A stretch of 34,082 nucleotides of DNA from Streptomyces acidicola (lineage in GTDB: Bacteria; Actinomycetota; Actinomycetes; Streptomycetales; Streptomycetaceae), in NCBI RefSeq assembly GCF_009377235.1, contig NZ_VMNX01000090.1:1-34082 (forward strand), in the 5' to 3' direction. Positions 22,522 to 29,392 of the stretch are shown here, one piece after another. How positions within the stretch are numbered: position 1 is the first letter of the stretch; every line of letters starts with the position of its first letter. A program made the position numbers and the translations under genes. Below the pieces are notes generated by a model. That model ran no database searches and was not told the DNA's origin. It was given only the letters and a program-made list of their open reading frames with translations.

Positions 22522-23526
22522 ATGCCTCGTCGATTGCCTCGTCGATCCCTCCCCCTCCTCGCCGGCCTCGTCGGGGTTCTCCTCGCCGCTGCCTCGGCCG
22601 CGCCGGTCGCCGCTGACGACGACGGCGGGTTCACCATCCAGGACCCGAGGATCACCGAGTCCAGCGGCCTTGCGGCCTCGCGACAGCACCCCGGGATCTA
22701 CTGGACCCACAACGACCAGGACACGGGCGCCTACCTCTACGCCGTCGACAGCAAGACCGGCAGGACCGTCGCCACCGTCACCATGACCGGCGTCGGCATG
22801 CCGCGTGACGTCGAGGCCATCTCCATCGGGCCGGACAACCAGATCTGGGTCGGGGACATCGGCGACAACGACGGCGTCACCTGGCCCTACGTGTGGATCT
22901 ATCGGCTGCCCGAGCCGAAGGAGCTCAAGGACCAGTCGATCCGGGCCACTCAGTACGTCGTCAAGTACTCCGACGGCTCCCGCGACGCCGAGTCGATGGT
23001 CGTCCACCCCAGGACCGGGCGCGTCTACATCATCGACAAGCAGGAGGACGGCGGGCATCTGTACGAGGGGCCCGCGGAGCTCTCCGCGTCCGGCACGAAC
23101 GTCTACGAGCCCGTCGCACCCGTCGACCTGTGGGCCACCGACGCGGCCTTCTCGCCCGACGGCAAGCGGCTCGCCGTACGCGGGTACTTCGGCGGGATCC
23201 TGTACGACTGGAACGACGGGAAGATCAAGCGGATACAGCAGCTGAGCGTCCCCCTGCAGAGACAGGGCGAGTCAGTGACGTACACGACCGACGGGTCCAA
23301 GATCATGTACGGCAGTGAGGGCGAGGGCAGCACGGTCGTGGCGCGGGACGCGCCGGGTGCGGGCAGCGGCGGCTCCGAGTCGTCGTCCGGGGGCGGAGGT
23401 TCGGAGGCCGGCGGAGGGGACGGCGACGGCGGCCCGAGCTCCGGTTTCAAGACAGGTGCGCTGGCCGTGGCTGCCGGTGTCGTCGTCCTGTGGGTGCTGA
23501 AGCGGCTGCGGCGGCGCCCGTCGTAG
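22522..23526 (+). CDS. Secreted, membrane-anchored beta-propeller-like protein
   Basis: 334 residues. The signal peptide MPRRLPRRSLPLLAGLVGVL, then LAAASAAPVAADD, is cleaved near residue 33. The body has repeated blade-like motifs: ESSGLAASRQHPGIYWTHND, MPRDVEAISIGPDNQIWVGD, SRDAESMVVHPRTGRVYIID, WATDAAFSPDGKRLAVRGYF and GESVTYTTDGSKIMYGSEGE. This is a WD40-like/SMP-30-like propeller of about six blades. A Gly/Ser/Asp-rich linker (~285-310) leads to one C-terminal helix (GALAVAAGVVVLWVL) and a KRLRRRP tail, so the propeller is displayed outside and anchored. No LPxTG. Aspartate-rich turns could bind Ca2+. Catalytic function, if any, unknown. Confidence 0.83.
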   Translation: MPRRLPRRSLPLLAGLVGVLLAAASAAPVAADDDGGFTIQDPRITESSGLAASRQHPGIYWTHNDQDTGAYLYAVDSKTGRTVATVTMTGVGMPRDVEAISIGPDNQIWVGDIGDNDGVTWPYVWIYRLPEPKELKDQSIRATQYVVKYSDGSRDAESMVVHPRTGRVYIIDKQEDGGHLYEGPAELSASGTNVYEPVAPVDLWATDAAFSPDGKRLAVRGYFGGILYDWNDGKIKRIQQLSVPLQRQGESVTYTTDGSKIMYGSEGEGSTVVARDAPGAGSGGSESSSGGGGSEAGGGDGDGGPSSGFKTGALAVAAGVVVLWVLKRLRRRPS

Positions 23527-23538
23527 ACCGGGTGGGTA

Positions 23539-23556
23539 GGGACCCTCCGGGGTCCC
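23539..23556. terminator. Bidirectional terminator between convergent propeller and TetR genes
   Basis: GGGACCC (23539-23545), loop tccg, GGGTCCC (23550-23556): a perfect 7-bp stem in the 58-bp gap between two convergent genes. Confidence 0.7.
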
Positions 23557-23584
23557 GGTCCGTGACGGCGTGACGCGCGCCGGG

Positions 23585-24421
23585 TCACCCTTCTTCGCGC
23601 CGCTCGGTCCGCCCGGCTCGCTCGGTCCGCTCGGTCCGCCTGGTTCGCTCGGTCCGCCCGGCTCGCTCGGCGACCAGTACCTCCAGGCCGTCCAGGAACC
23701 GCCGCAGGCCGAAGGTGAAGTGGTCGAACTCTTCCGAGAAGGTGTCCTCGGCCAGCGCGGCGATCACAGGGAACTGCCCGCTCTCCATGGCCTGTTCGAG
23801 GTACGGCCGCTGCTGCTCCCAGAACTCCTCGTGGCTCAGGCCCGTTTCCTTCGCGGCGTCGTCGGTGTCGATCTCCATGCGCGCGATGCCGCCGGCGAAG
23901 GACTGCACCGAGATGATCACAGACATCAGCTCGGGGTCGCTGAGCCCCATGCCCTGGAGCGGAACCAGGGCGACCTCCAGTGAGCGCAGGGAACTCGGGC
24001 CCAGAACCGAGCGGGCCTCGTTGACCCGCAGCAGCCACGGGTGGCGCCGGTAGTGCTCCAGGTAGCCGCGGGCCAGGAGCTCGACGGCCCGGCGCCAGCC
24101 GGTCCCTGCCGTCAGGTTCCCCGGGTCGGCCTCCAGCGCCTCGCGCTGCACCCGGTCGAGCATCAGATCGAGCAGCTCGGCCTTGCCCGGTACGTACCGG
24201 TAGAGCGACATCGTGCCGACGTCCAGCGCGGTGGACACGCGGCGCATCGACACCGCCTCCAGCCCCTCGGTGTCGGCGATCCCGACGGCCGTGGCGACGA
24301 TCCGATCGAGAGTCAGCCCCGGTTTGGGCCCCCGGCTGGGGCGCTCGCCGCCGCCCCACAGCAGCTTCAGGGTGAGCTTGATATTGCCGCTGCCGCTGGT
24401 CTCGGTCCTCGCCATGAACAT
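23585..24421 (-). CDS. TetR-family repressor of the divergent ABC exporter
   Basis: 278 residues from ATG 24421, with GGAGGG eight bases upstream (ATG 24415 is internal). The helix-turn-helix is at ~53-78 (GLEAVSMRRVSTALDVGTMS then LYRYVPGKAEL), followed by a long ligand-binding domain of the Tet-repressor C-terminal type (YLEHYRRHPWLL, GLSDPELMSVIISVQSFAGG). The last ~26 residues are an Arg/Thr/Glu tail (RTERTRRTERTERAGRTER) from a 9-bp tandem repeat at 23596-23665. It faces a DrrAB-like ABC transporter across a 114-bp region with palindromic sites, so it most likely represses the transporter and itself, relieved by the transported drug. Confidence 0.93.
   Translation of the reverse strand: MFMARTETSGSGNIKLTLKLLWGGGERPSRGPKPGLTLDRIVATAVGIADTEGLEAVSMRRVSTALDVGTMSLYRYVPGKAELLDLMLDRVQREALEADPGNLTAGTGWRRAVELLARGYLEHYRRHPWLLRVNEARSVLGPSSLRSLEVALVPLQGMGLSDPELMSVIISVQSFAGGIARMEIDTDDAAKETGLSHEEFWEQQRPYLEQAMESGQFPVIAALAEDTFSEEFDHFTFGLRRFLDGLEVLVAERAGRTERTRRTERTERAGRTERREEG
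23596..23665. repeat. 9-bp tandem repeat (CTCGGTCCG) at the 3' end of the TetR gene
   Basis: About seven degenerate units on the plus strand encode the alternating Arg/Thr/Glu tail of the TetR protein. Frame-neutral period. Confidence 0.75.
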
Positions 24422-24475
24422 CAGCGTAGCCCTCCTGACATGGCTCTTTGCCGGCCGAGGGAAATCACTGGACAG

Positions 24476-24521
24476 AAACTGAGTACGGCGTACTCTTTTA
24501 TGGGTACACCGTACTCAGTTT
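24476..24521. promoter_or_regulatory. Double TetR operator in the TetR/ABC intergenic region
   Basis: Site 1 is the 15-bp palindrome GAGTACG-g-CGTACTC (24481-24495). Site 2 is GGGTAC-acc-GTACTC (24502-24516), the same pattern with one changed arm, 21 bp (two helical turns) away. The outer arms AAACTGAGTACGG (24476-24488) and CCGTACTCAGTTT (24509-24521) are a perfect 13-bp inverted repeat. The consensus GAGTAC-N3-GTACTC fits a TetR dimer site. Confidence 0.85.
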
Positions 24522-24535
24522 TAGGGGAGGGGGAG

Positions 24536-25546
24536 ATGGCGTTGGAATTGGAAGACGACGGATACGCCGTACAGGCCGAAGGTCTCGTGAAGCGGTACGG
24601 CCCCAAACGCGCGCTCGACGGCTTCGGCCTCGCAGTGCGCAAGGGCACCGTGCATGGCTTGCTGGGGCCGAACGGCGCGGGCAAGACCACCGCCGTACGC
24701 ATCCTGTCCACGCTCGTACGACTGGACGAGGGTCGCGCCACGGTGGCCGGACTCGACGTGGTACGCCGCCCGCGCGACGTACGGGCGCGGATCGGGCTCA
24801 CCGGCCAGTACGCGGCGGTGGACGAGGTGTTGACGGGACGTCAGAACCTCGAGATGTTCGGCCGGTTGTTCCACCTGGGAGGAAAGCGGGCGCGGCGACG
24901 GGCGGGTGAACTGCTGGAGCGGTTCGACCTGGTGGACGCCGCCGACAAGGGGGTCGGCGACTACAGCGGCGGTATGCGGCGCCGGCTCGACCTCGCTGCC
25001 TCGATGATCCTCGCCCCGGCCGTGCTGTTCCTCGACGAGCCGACGACCGGGCTCGACCCGCGCAGCCGCGGCGAGGTCTGGGAGTCCGTACGGGCGTTGG
25101 TGGCCGACGGCACGACCGTTCTGCTCACCACGCAGTACCTGGAGGAGGCCGACAAGCTGGCCTCCCGCATCACCGTCATCGACCAGGGACGGGACATCGC
25201 GGACGACACCCCGGACGGACTGAAGAGCACCGTCGGCGGCGACCGGATCGAGGTCGTCGTGGCCGAGCGGTCCGACATCCCCCGGGCGGTGAAGGTGGTC
25301 GCCCGCGTCGCGGACGGCGAACCGGAGGCGGACGAGGCGGAGTCGCGCGTCCACGCCCAGGTGACCGACCGCGTGGCGGCCCTGACGGAGGTGGCACGGA
25401 CGTTGCAGGACGAGGGCGTGCTGGTCGAGGACATCGGACTGCGCAGGCCGAGCCTCGACGACGTGTTCCTGCGCCTGACCGGACACCGTACGGAACCTTC
25501 GGCGAGTACGGGGAAGACAGGTACGGGGAAGGAGGCGGCGGCATGA
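24536..25546 (+). CDS. ABC transporter ATP-binding protein, DrrA-like
   Basis: 336 residues from ATG 24536, behind GGGGAGGGGGAG. ABC motifs are complete: Walker A GPNGAGKTT (44-52), Q-loop GLTGQYAAVDEVL (Gln91), signature YSGGM (143-147), Walker B VLFLDEPTTGLD (163-174) and H-loop region TTVLLTTQYLEEADKLASR. In the H-loop, Gln replaces the usual His (TTQYLEEAD), as is normal in DrrA-type daunorubicin-resistance ATPases. The C-terminal ~90 residues (to PSLDDVFLRLTGHRTE) match the DrrA extension that controls assembly with DrrB. The stop overlaps the permease start (ATGA). Family role: export of drugs or secondary metabolites; substrate unknown. Confidence 0.95.
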   Translation: MALELEDDGYAVQAEGLVKRYGPKRALDGFGLAVRKGTVHGLLGPNGAGKTTAVRILSTLVRLDEGRATVAGLDVVRRPRDVRARIGLTGQYAAVDEVLTGRQNLEMFGRLFHLGGKRARRRAGELLERFDLVDAADKGVGDYSGGMRRRLDLAASMILAPAVLFLDEPTTGLDPRSRGEVWESVRALVADGTTVLLTTQYLEEADKLASRITVIDQGRDIADDTPDGLKSTVGGDRIEVVVAERSDIPRAVKVVARVADGEPEADEAESRVHAQVTDRVAALTEVARTLQDEGVLVEDIGLRRPSLDDVFLRLTGHRTEPSASTGKTGTGKEAAA

Positions 25547-26364
25547 GCGCCCTCGACCTCACCGGGCGGCCCGCCCACGGACGGGCGTACTGGGCGCTGG
25601 CCGACTGCTGGAACATCGTCCGCCGCGGCCTGACCCACTACCAGCGCCAGCCCGTCAACATCGCCTGGCAGCTCGGCTTTCCGATCCTCTCGGTCCTCCT
25701 CTACGGCTATGTCTTCGGCAGCGCCATGAAGGTGCCCGGCGGCGGGGACTACAAGGACTTCCTGATGCCGGGCATGTTCGTGATGACGATGGCGTTCGGC
25801 TTCATCAACACGGCGACGGTCGTGGTCCACGACTCCACCAAGGGCGTCATCGACCGCTTCCGCTCCATGCCGATGGCGTCGTCGGCGGTGGTCGCGGGAC
25901 GCGGGGTGACCGATCTGATCACCGCCTGCGCGGAGTTGGCGATCATGATGCTCACCGCGGTGGCGATGGGCTGGCGCCCAGACGGCGGCCTCGGCTTCCT
26001 GGCCGCCTTCGGACTGCTGCTGTGGCTGCGCTTCGCGCTGATCTGGATCGGTGTGTGGCTCGGGCTCCTGGTCCCCAACCCCGAGGCGGCGGGCGGCCTG
26101 TTCGCGGTCGCCTTCCCCCTGACGATGATCTCCAGCATCTACGTCGCGCCCCAGCTCATGCCCGACTGGCTGGGCGTCGTGGCGGCGTGGAACCCGATCT
26201 CCTCCACGGCCGCCGCGACGCGCGAGCTGTTCGGTACGCCGGTGGGGAGCGGCGACTCGTGGGTGGAGCAGCACGCGCTGCTCATGGCGGGGGTGTGGCC
26301 GCTGGTCCTGACGGCGGTGTTCCTGCCGCTGGCGGTACGGAGGTTCCAGAGGCTCAGCCGTTGA
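25543..26364 (+). CDS. ABC-2 type permease, DrrB-like
   Basis: 273 residues, about six membrane helices. The start has a cytoplasmic stretch (ALADCWNIVRRGLTHYQRQP), then helix 1 (IAWQLGFPILSVLLYGYVFG). GGGDYKDFLMPGMFVMTMAF, KGVIDRFRSMPMASSAVVAG (the EAA-like loop that contacts the ATPase), and AVAFPLTMISSIYVAPQLMP with WNPISSTAAATRELFG follow, all hallmarks of DrrB/ABC-2 exporters. Its ATG overlaps the ATPase stop by four bases, so subunits are coupled. A strong terminator follows at 26371. Together they form an exporter controlled by the divergent TetR protein. Confidence 0.95.
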   Translation: MSALDLTGRPAHGRAYWALADCWNIVRRGLTHYQRQPVNIAWQLGFPILSVLLYGYVFGSAMKVPGGGDYKDFLMPGMFVMTMAFGFINTATVVVHDSTKGVIDRFRSMPMASSAVVAGRGVTDLITACAELAIMMLTAVAMGWRPDGGLGFLAAFGLLLWLRFALIWIGVWLGLLVPNPEAAGGLFAVAFPLTMISSIYVAPQLMPDWLGVVAAWNPISSTAAATRELFGTPVGSGDSWVEQHALLMAGVWPLVLTAVFLPLAVRRFQRLSR

Positions 26365-26370
26365 GGCGAG

Positions 26371-26405
26371 GAGGGGGCGGCGGGCAGGCGCGGAGCCGCC
26401 CCCTC
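26371..26405. terminator. Bidirectional terminator, 11-bp perfect stem
   Basis: GAGGGGGCGGC (26371-26381) pairs with GCCGCCCCCTC (26395-26405). It closes the rightward ABC operon and also the leftward CGNR fragment. Confidence 0.8.
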
Positions 26406-26440
26406 ACCTCAGCCACCCGTGGCAGGGCTCCGGACAGGCC

Positions 26441-26974
26441 CTAGTCCTGCGGGGCGTGGCCGAGTTCGCCGTCCACGCGGCCCTCGGCTGTGGCCGAGGG
26501 CCGTCTGCGAGCCCGGCAAGCCGCGGCCTTGACCCGGTTGCCGCACTCGGACATCCCGCACCAGGTGCGCCGGGCGCCGCGCGAGCGGTCGAGATAGATA
26601 CGAGTGCAGCCAGTGCGACCGCACTCCTTGAGGTAGGCGTGGGGATCGGCGAGCACGGCGATCCCACTTCTGGCCACTTGGGAGAGCGCCGCGAGGAGGT
26701 CTCCCGTCAGGCGCACCCCCGCGTCGCTGAGCTTGATCGTGGGCACTGGTCCGGCGGCCGTGTCATTGACGATCCTGGGGCTGCCCGGATCGAAGGGCCG
26801 TTCGAGCACTCGATCGAGAGCAAGCCGGTAGAGCGCCTCTCGCAGTGACAGCGCGGACTCGAAGGCCGCGAAGTCGGCGGTGGCACGGTCGGGGAGCTCG
26901 TCGCACTCCGTCACCCACCGCTCAAGGTCCCCGGGCGCGACCAGGAGGTCGACGGGCTCGTCCCGACGAGACAT
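26441..26974 (-). pseudogene. CGNR zinc-finger (ABATE) regulator, 5'-truncated
   Basis: From ATG 26974, 177 residues: TVMSRRDEPVDLLVAPGDLE and RW, the ABATE ligand-binding domain with ALSLREALYRLALD, and the C-terminal zinc finger CGRTGC-(x15)-WCGMSECGNR ending in a basic AACRARRR. The cysteines (C-x4-C and C-x4-C) and CGNR signature are intact. What is missing is the N-terminal strand that precedes TVMSRRDEPVDLL in the family (usually about 15-25 residues with a hydrophobic L-x-L-V-N motif). Upstream the frame continues only as antisense to another gene fragment, and there is no ribosome binding site. It therefore looks like the survivor of a deletion; some residual function is possible. Confidence 0.72.
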
Positions 26975-26978
26975 CACG

Positions 26979-27278
26979 GTGCCGGGACTCAACGCACATG
27001 CCGGGCTGGGCTTCCAGCAGGCCTTGTCCAGTGAAACCGTCCTGGCCTGCAAGCCCGCGCCGGAGGTCTACCAGCTCGCCATCGACACCGCCGGATGCCC
27101 ACCGGAACGCGTCCTCATGGTGGCCGCCCATGCCTGGGGCCTTCGCGGAGCTCAGGCGACGGGCATGCGCACCGCCTACGTCCAGCGGCCGGTCGGGGAT
27201 CCGCCGGCGAGTTCCGATGTCTTCGACTGGCGGTTCGACGGACTGGGCGAACTGATCACCGCGCTGACGGTGAGGTAG
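26979..27278 (+). pseudogene. C-terminal half of a haloacid dehalogenase-type HAD hydrolase
   Basis: The open frame from about 26979 reads GLGFQQALSSETVLACKPAP, EVYQLAIDTAGCPPERVLMV, AAHAWGLRGAQATGMRTAYV and QRPVGDPP to a TAG at 27276. This is the second half of type II haloacid dehalogenases: the conserved Lys in ACKPAPEVY, and VAAHAWGLRGA, which aligns with the usual VAAHxxDLxGA motif. The nucleophile Asp (DxDGTL-like) and cap domain, some 110-120 residues, are absent, and the frame to the left runs antisense through the CGNR gene. It is thus a 5'-truncated pseudogene that begins at the same junction as the CGNR truncation. A 9-bp-stem hairpin follows its stop. Confidence 0.75.
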
Positions 27279-27287
27279 TCGGGCCGA

Positions 27288-27313
27288 CCCGGGGCGGTTG
27301 CGAGCGCCCCGGG
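27288..27313 (+). terminator. Hairpin after the HAD fragment
   Basis: CCCGGGGCG (27288-27296) and CGCCCCGGG (27305-27313) form a 9-bp stem with an 8-base loop, ten bases after the HAD stop; probably the original terminator of that gene. Confidence 0.6.
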
Positions 27314-27382
27314 CGGGGGCTCTGGCGGTGCGGGAGTTCAAGTAGCTCAGTCACTGGGACCGGAGCGGTGACGCCCAGCATC

Positions 27383-27411
27383 TTGACGTGTCCATGCGGC
27401 CCGACTTCCAT
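27383..27411 (+). promoter_or_regulatory. Possible promoter of the GH5 cellulase gene
   Basis: TTGACG (27383-27388) and TTCCAT (27406-27411) with 17 bp between. The -35 is good, the -10 is weak. The CebR operator starts 16 bp after the -10, at about the transcription start, where a repressor would block initiation. Confidence 0.35.
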
Positions 27412-27426
27412 GGAAGGTGCAGGGTT

Positions 27427-27442
27427 GTGGGAGCGCTCCCAC
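27427..27442. promoter_or_regulatory. CebR/CelR operator (perfect palindrome)
   Basis: GTGGGAGCGCTCCCAC, a 16-bp perfect palindrome containing TGGGAGCGCTCCCA, the established site of the LacI-type cellobiose-responsive repressors CebR (Streptomyces) and CelR (Thermobifida). It is 40 bp upstream of the cellulase start, so the gene should be induced by cello-oligosaccharides. Confidence 0.93.
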
Positions 27443-27481
27443 TCGTTCCGGGCCCGGCGCCTCCCGAGAGGAAGCAGCGAC

Positions 27482-28648
27482 ATGTTCCGCAGCTTGCGAA
27501 GAGCGCTGTGCGCAGCCGCCGCGGCGCTCCTGTTACCGCTGGCCGCCGTGCAGACGGCCGACGCGGCGGAGCCGGGGGCGGGCTACTGGCACACCAGCGG
27601 CCGCCAGATCCTGGACGCGGCCGGGCAGCCGGTCCGTATCGCCGGGATCAACTGGTTCGGCTTCGAGACCGGCAACCACGTCGTCCACGGTCTCTGGGCA
27701 CGCGACTACAAGAGCATGATCGACCAGATGAAGTCGCTGGGCTACAACACCATCCGGCTGCCCTACAGCGACGACATCCTCAAGAGCGGCACCACACCCG
27801 ACAGCATCAACTTCTCCGGCGGCATGAACGCCGACCTGCAGGGCCTGACCTCGCTCCAGGCCATGGACAGGATCGTGACGTACGCCGGCCGGACCGGTCT
27901 GAAGGTCATCCTCGACCGGCACCGACCGGACGCGGGCGGCCAGTCGGCACTCTGGTACACCTCGGCCGTGCCGGAGTCGACGTGGATCGCCAATCTCAGG
28001 TCCCTGGCGGCGCGGTACAAGGGGAACTCCACGGTCGTCGGCATCGATCCTCACAACGAACCGCACGATCCGGCCTGTTGGGGCTGCGGCGACACCACGA
28101 GGGACTGGCGGCTGGCCGCACAGCGCGCCGGTAACGCGGTCCTGTCCGTCAACCCCGAGCTGCTGATCCTGGTCGAGGGCGTGCAGACGTACAACGGGGT
28201 CTCCGGCTGGTGGGGCGGCAACCTGATGGGCGTCGCGCAGTACCCGGTGCAGCTCGACGTGCCCAACCGGGTGGTGTACTCCGCCCACGACTACGCCACC
28301 AGCGTGGCCCAGCAGCCCTGGTTCAGCGACCCGTCGTTCCCCGACAACATGCCGGGCGTATGGGACAGGTACTGGGGCTACATCTTCAAGCAGAACATCG
28401 CGCCCGTGTGGGTCGGTGAGTTCGGTACGACGCTCCAGTCGACGGTGGACCAGAAGTGGCTGGCCGCGCTGGTGACGTACCTGCGGTCGACGTCGGCGTA
28501 CGGCGCCGACAGCTTCCACTGGACCTTCTGGTCGTGGAACCCCAACTCCGGTGACACGGGCGGCATCCTGAAGGACGACTGGTCGACCGTGGACACCGTC
28601 AAGGACGGGTATCTGGCGAGCGTGAAGGCGCCGGGGTTCGGGGCGTGA
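27482..28648 (+). CDS. Secreted GH5 endo-beta-1,4-glucanase (cellulase, E1/Cel5A type)
   Basis: 388 residues from ATG 27482, behind AGAGGAAG. The signal peptide (MFRSLRRALCAAAAALLLPL AAVQTADA) is cleaved near residue 28. The catalytic domain begins GYWHTSGRQILDAAGQPVRI, then AGINWFGFET, and follows Acidothermus E1 throughout. The acid/base Glu193 in HNEPHDPACWGCGD and the nucleophile Glu313 in APVWVGEFGTT are 120 residues apart, exactly as E162/E282 in E1. Other GH5 landmarks: IRLPYSDDIL, ILDRHRPD, YSAHDYATS, WTFWSWNPNSGDTGG. The protein stops right after the catalytic domain, with no linker or cellulose-binding module, unlike E1. Codon 18 is TTA (27533-27535), so translation should need the bldA tRNA. 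A CebR operator lies upstream. Acts on cellulose outside the cell. Confidence 0.95.
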   Translation: MFRSLRRALCAAAAALLLPLAAVQTADAAEPGAGYWHTSGRQILDAAGQPVRIAGINWFGFETGNHVVHGLWARDYKSMIDQMKSLGYNTIRLPYSDDILKSGTTPDSINFSGGMNADLQGLTSLQAMDRIVTYAGRTGLKVILDRHRPDAGGQSALWYTSAVPESTWIANLRSLAARYKGNSTVVGIDPHNEPHDPACWGCGDTTRDWRLAAQRAGNAVLSVNPELLILVEGVQTYNGVSGWWGGNLMGVAQYPVQLDVPNRVVYSAHDYATSVAQQPWFSDPSFPDNMPGVWDRYWGYIFKQNIAPVWVGEFGTTLQSTVDQKWLAALVTYLRSTSAYGADSFHWTFWSWNPNSGDTGGILKDDWSTVDTVKDGYLASVKAPGFGA

Positions 28649-28767
28649 GCCGTCATGAGTGAGGGGCGCCTGGTGTTCGCCGGGCGCCCCCATCGATGTA
28701 CGGACCGCTCCCTATGGGCAGCGACGTACGGACCGGGCAGGCAGGGATAAGGGAGGGACTGCAGCCC
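28649..28767. other. Short spacer between the cellulase and the serC remnant
   Basis: A small hairpin GGGGCGCC (28662-28669) with GGGCGCCCC (28682-28690) just after the cellulase stop may terminate its transcript. Otherwise nothing recognisable. Confidence 0.35.
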
Positions 28768-28876
28768 CTCGAAGACGCAGTCGACGCAGTTGGTGTCCGC
28801 TGGGTCGATGGCCGGGAACATGGCGACGCGGAGCTGGTTGCCGCCGAGCTTGCGGCAGGGCTCTGTGTCGACGATG
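28768..28876 (-). pseudogene. Degenerate 3' fragment of serC
   Basis: On the minus strand this reads [20 protein letters not shown] then PAIDPADTNCVDCV, against [38 protein letters not shown] at the end of the intact serC. At DNA level it aligns with 30375-30495, with a 12-bp deletion (the codons between PAD and KCVD) and about ten point differences. The stop codon is lost, and there is no upstream part. It is oriented as serC and sits 1.6 kb beyond its 3' end, with the hairpin and the AraC-GyrI gene between. Part of a repeat-bracketed arrangement like that around the KGGVGR island. Confidence 0.88.
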
Positions 28877-28947
28877 TCGATGCTCTTGGCGAATCCTGGC
28901 GGCGACGTGGGTGTGTTCAAGGGTGGCACTGGATCCGCGGCATGTTG

Positions 28948-28994
28948 GCCGTGGGGGTGCGACACTTTTGGCGAAAGTGTCGCACCCCCACGGC
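28948..28994. repeat. Perfect 21-bp hairpin (large palindrome) of unknown role
   Basis: The arms 28948-28968 and 28974-28994 are perfectly complementary (core GTGGGGGTGCGACACTTT), with a 5-base loop TGGCG. It is flanked by weaker inverted similarity (GGCGAATCC at 28898-28906, GGATTCGCC at 29014-29022). It could be a strong bidirectional terminator or the remnant of a small palindromic mobile repeat. It lies inside the serC-repeat interval, where no gene needs terminating. Confidence 0.85.
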
Positions 28995-29392
28995 TGGATG
29001 CCCCGGCTGCGGCGGATTCGCCAACGGCATCGGAACGGGACCGGGGGGTCAGCCGGTTCCGGAACGGGGCCTTGCTGCTGGCCCTGCGCGAAGAAACGCT
29101 TGCCACTCCTTGCCTCCGAGTCGTGTTGGGGGCCTTTGGCCCGGCCCTCGTTCCACGCGAGGGCGGCAGCGCACGCCGGACATCTTGAGGATGCAGGCTC
29201 CATGGTGCGGTTGTACGTCACGGTGCACACGCCGCGGGAGGAGTGGCGCACGTGAGCTGCCCGGACCGAGTGCCGCTGGTTTCCGCCTGTTGGGCCGCCG
29301 CGCGTACCCGACTTGATCGGGCACAGGATGTCGGGTCCGGCAGGGTGCGTGCCGCCTAGCGTGGTGATCGCAAAGAAGGAAGGAGACCTGGC
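28995..29392. other. 398-bp stretch without a convincing gene
   Basis: A minus-strand stretch (about 29060-29250) reads somewhat protein-like (SRCPACAALAWNEGRAKG), but I cannot identify it and it lacks a start. A possible -10 TAGCGT (29357-29362) and the AAGGAAGGAGA ribosome binding site (~29376-29386) for the AraC gene lie at the right end. Probably decayed DNA. Confidence 0.35.

Noticed and set aside
29049..29324. 91-codon minus-strand ORF between serC remnant and AraC gene
   Set aside because: TTG/GTG-type start without ribosome binding site, Pro/Arg-rich, no family; treated as decayed DNA.
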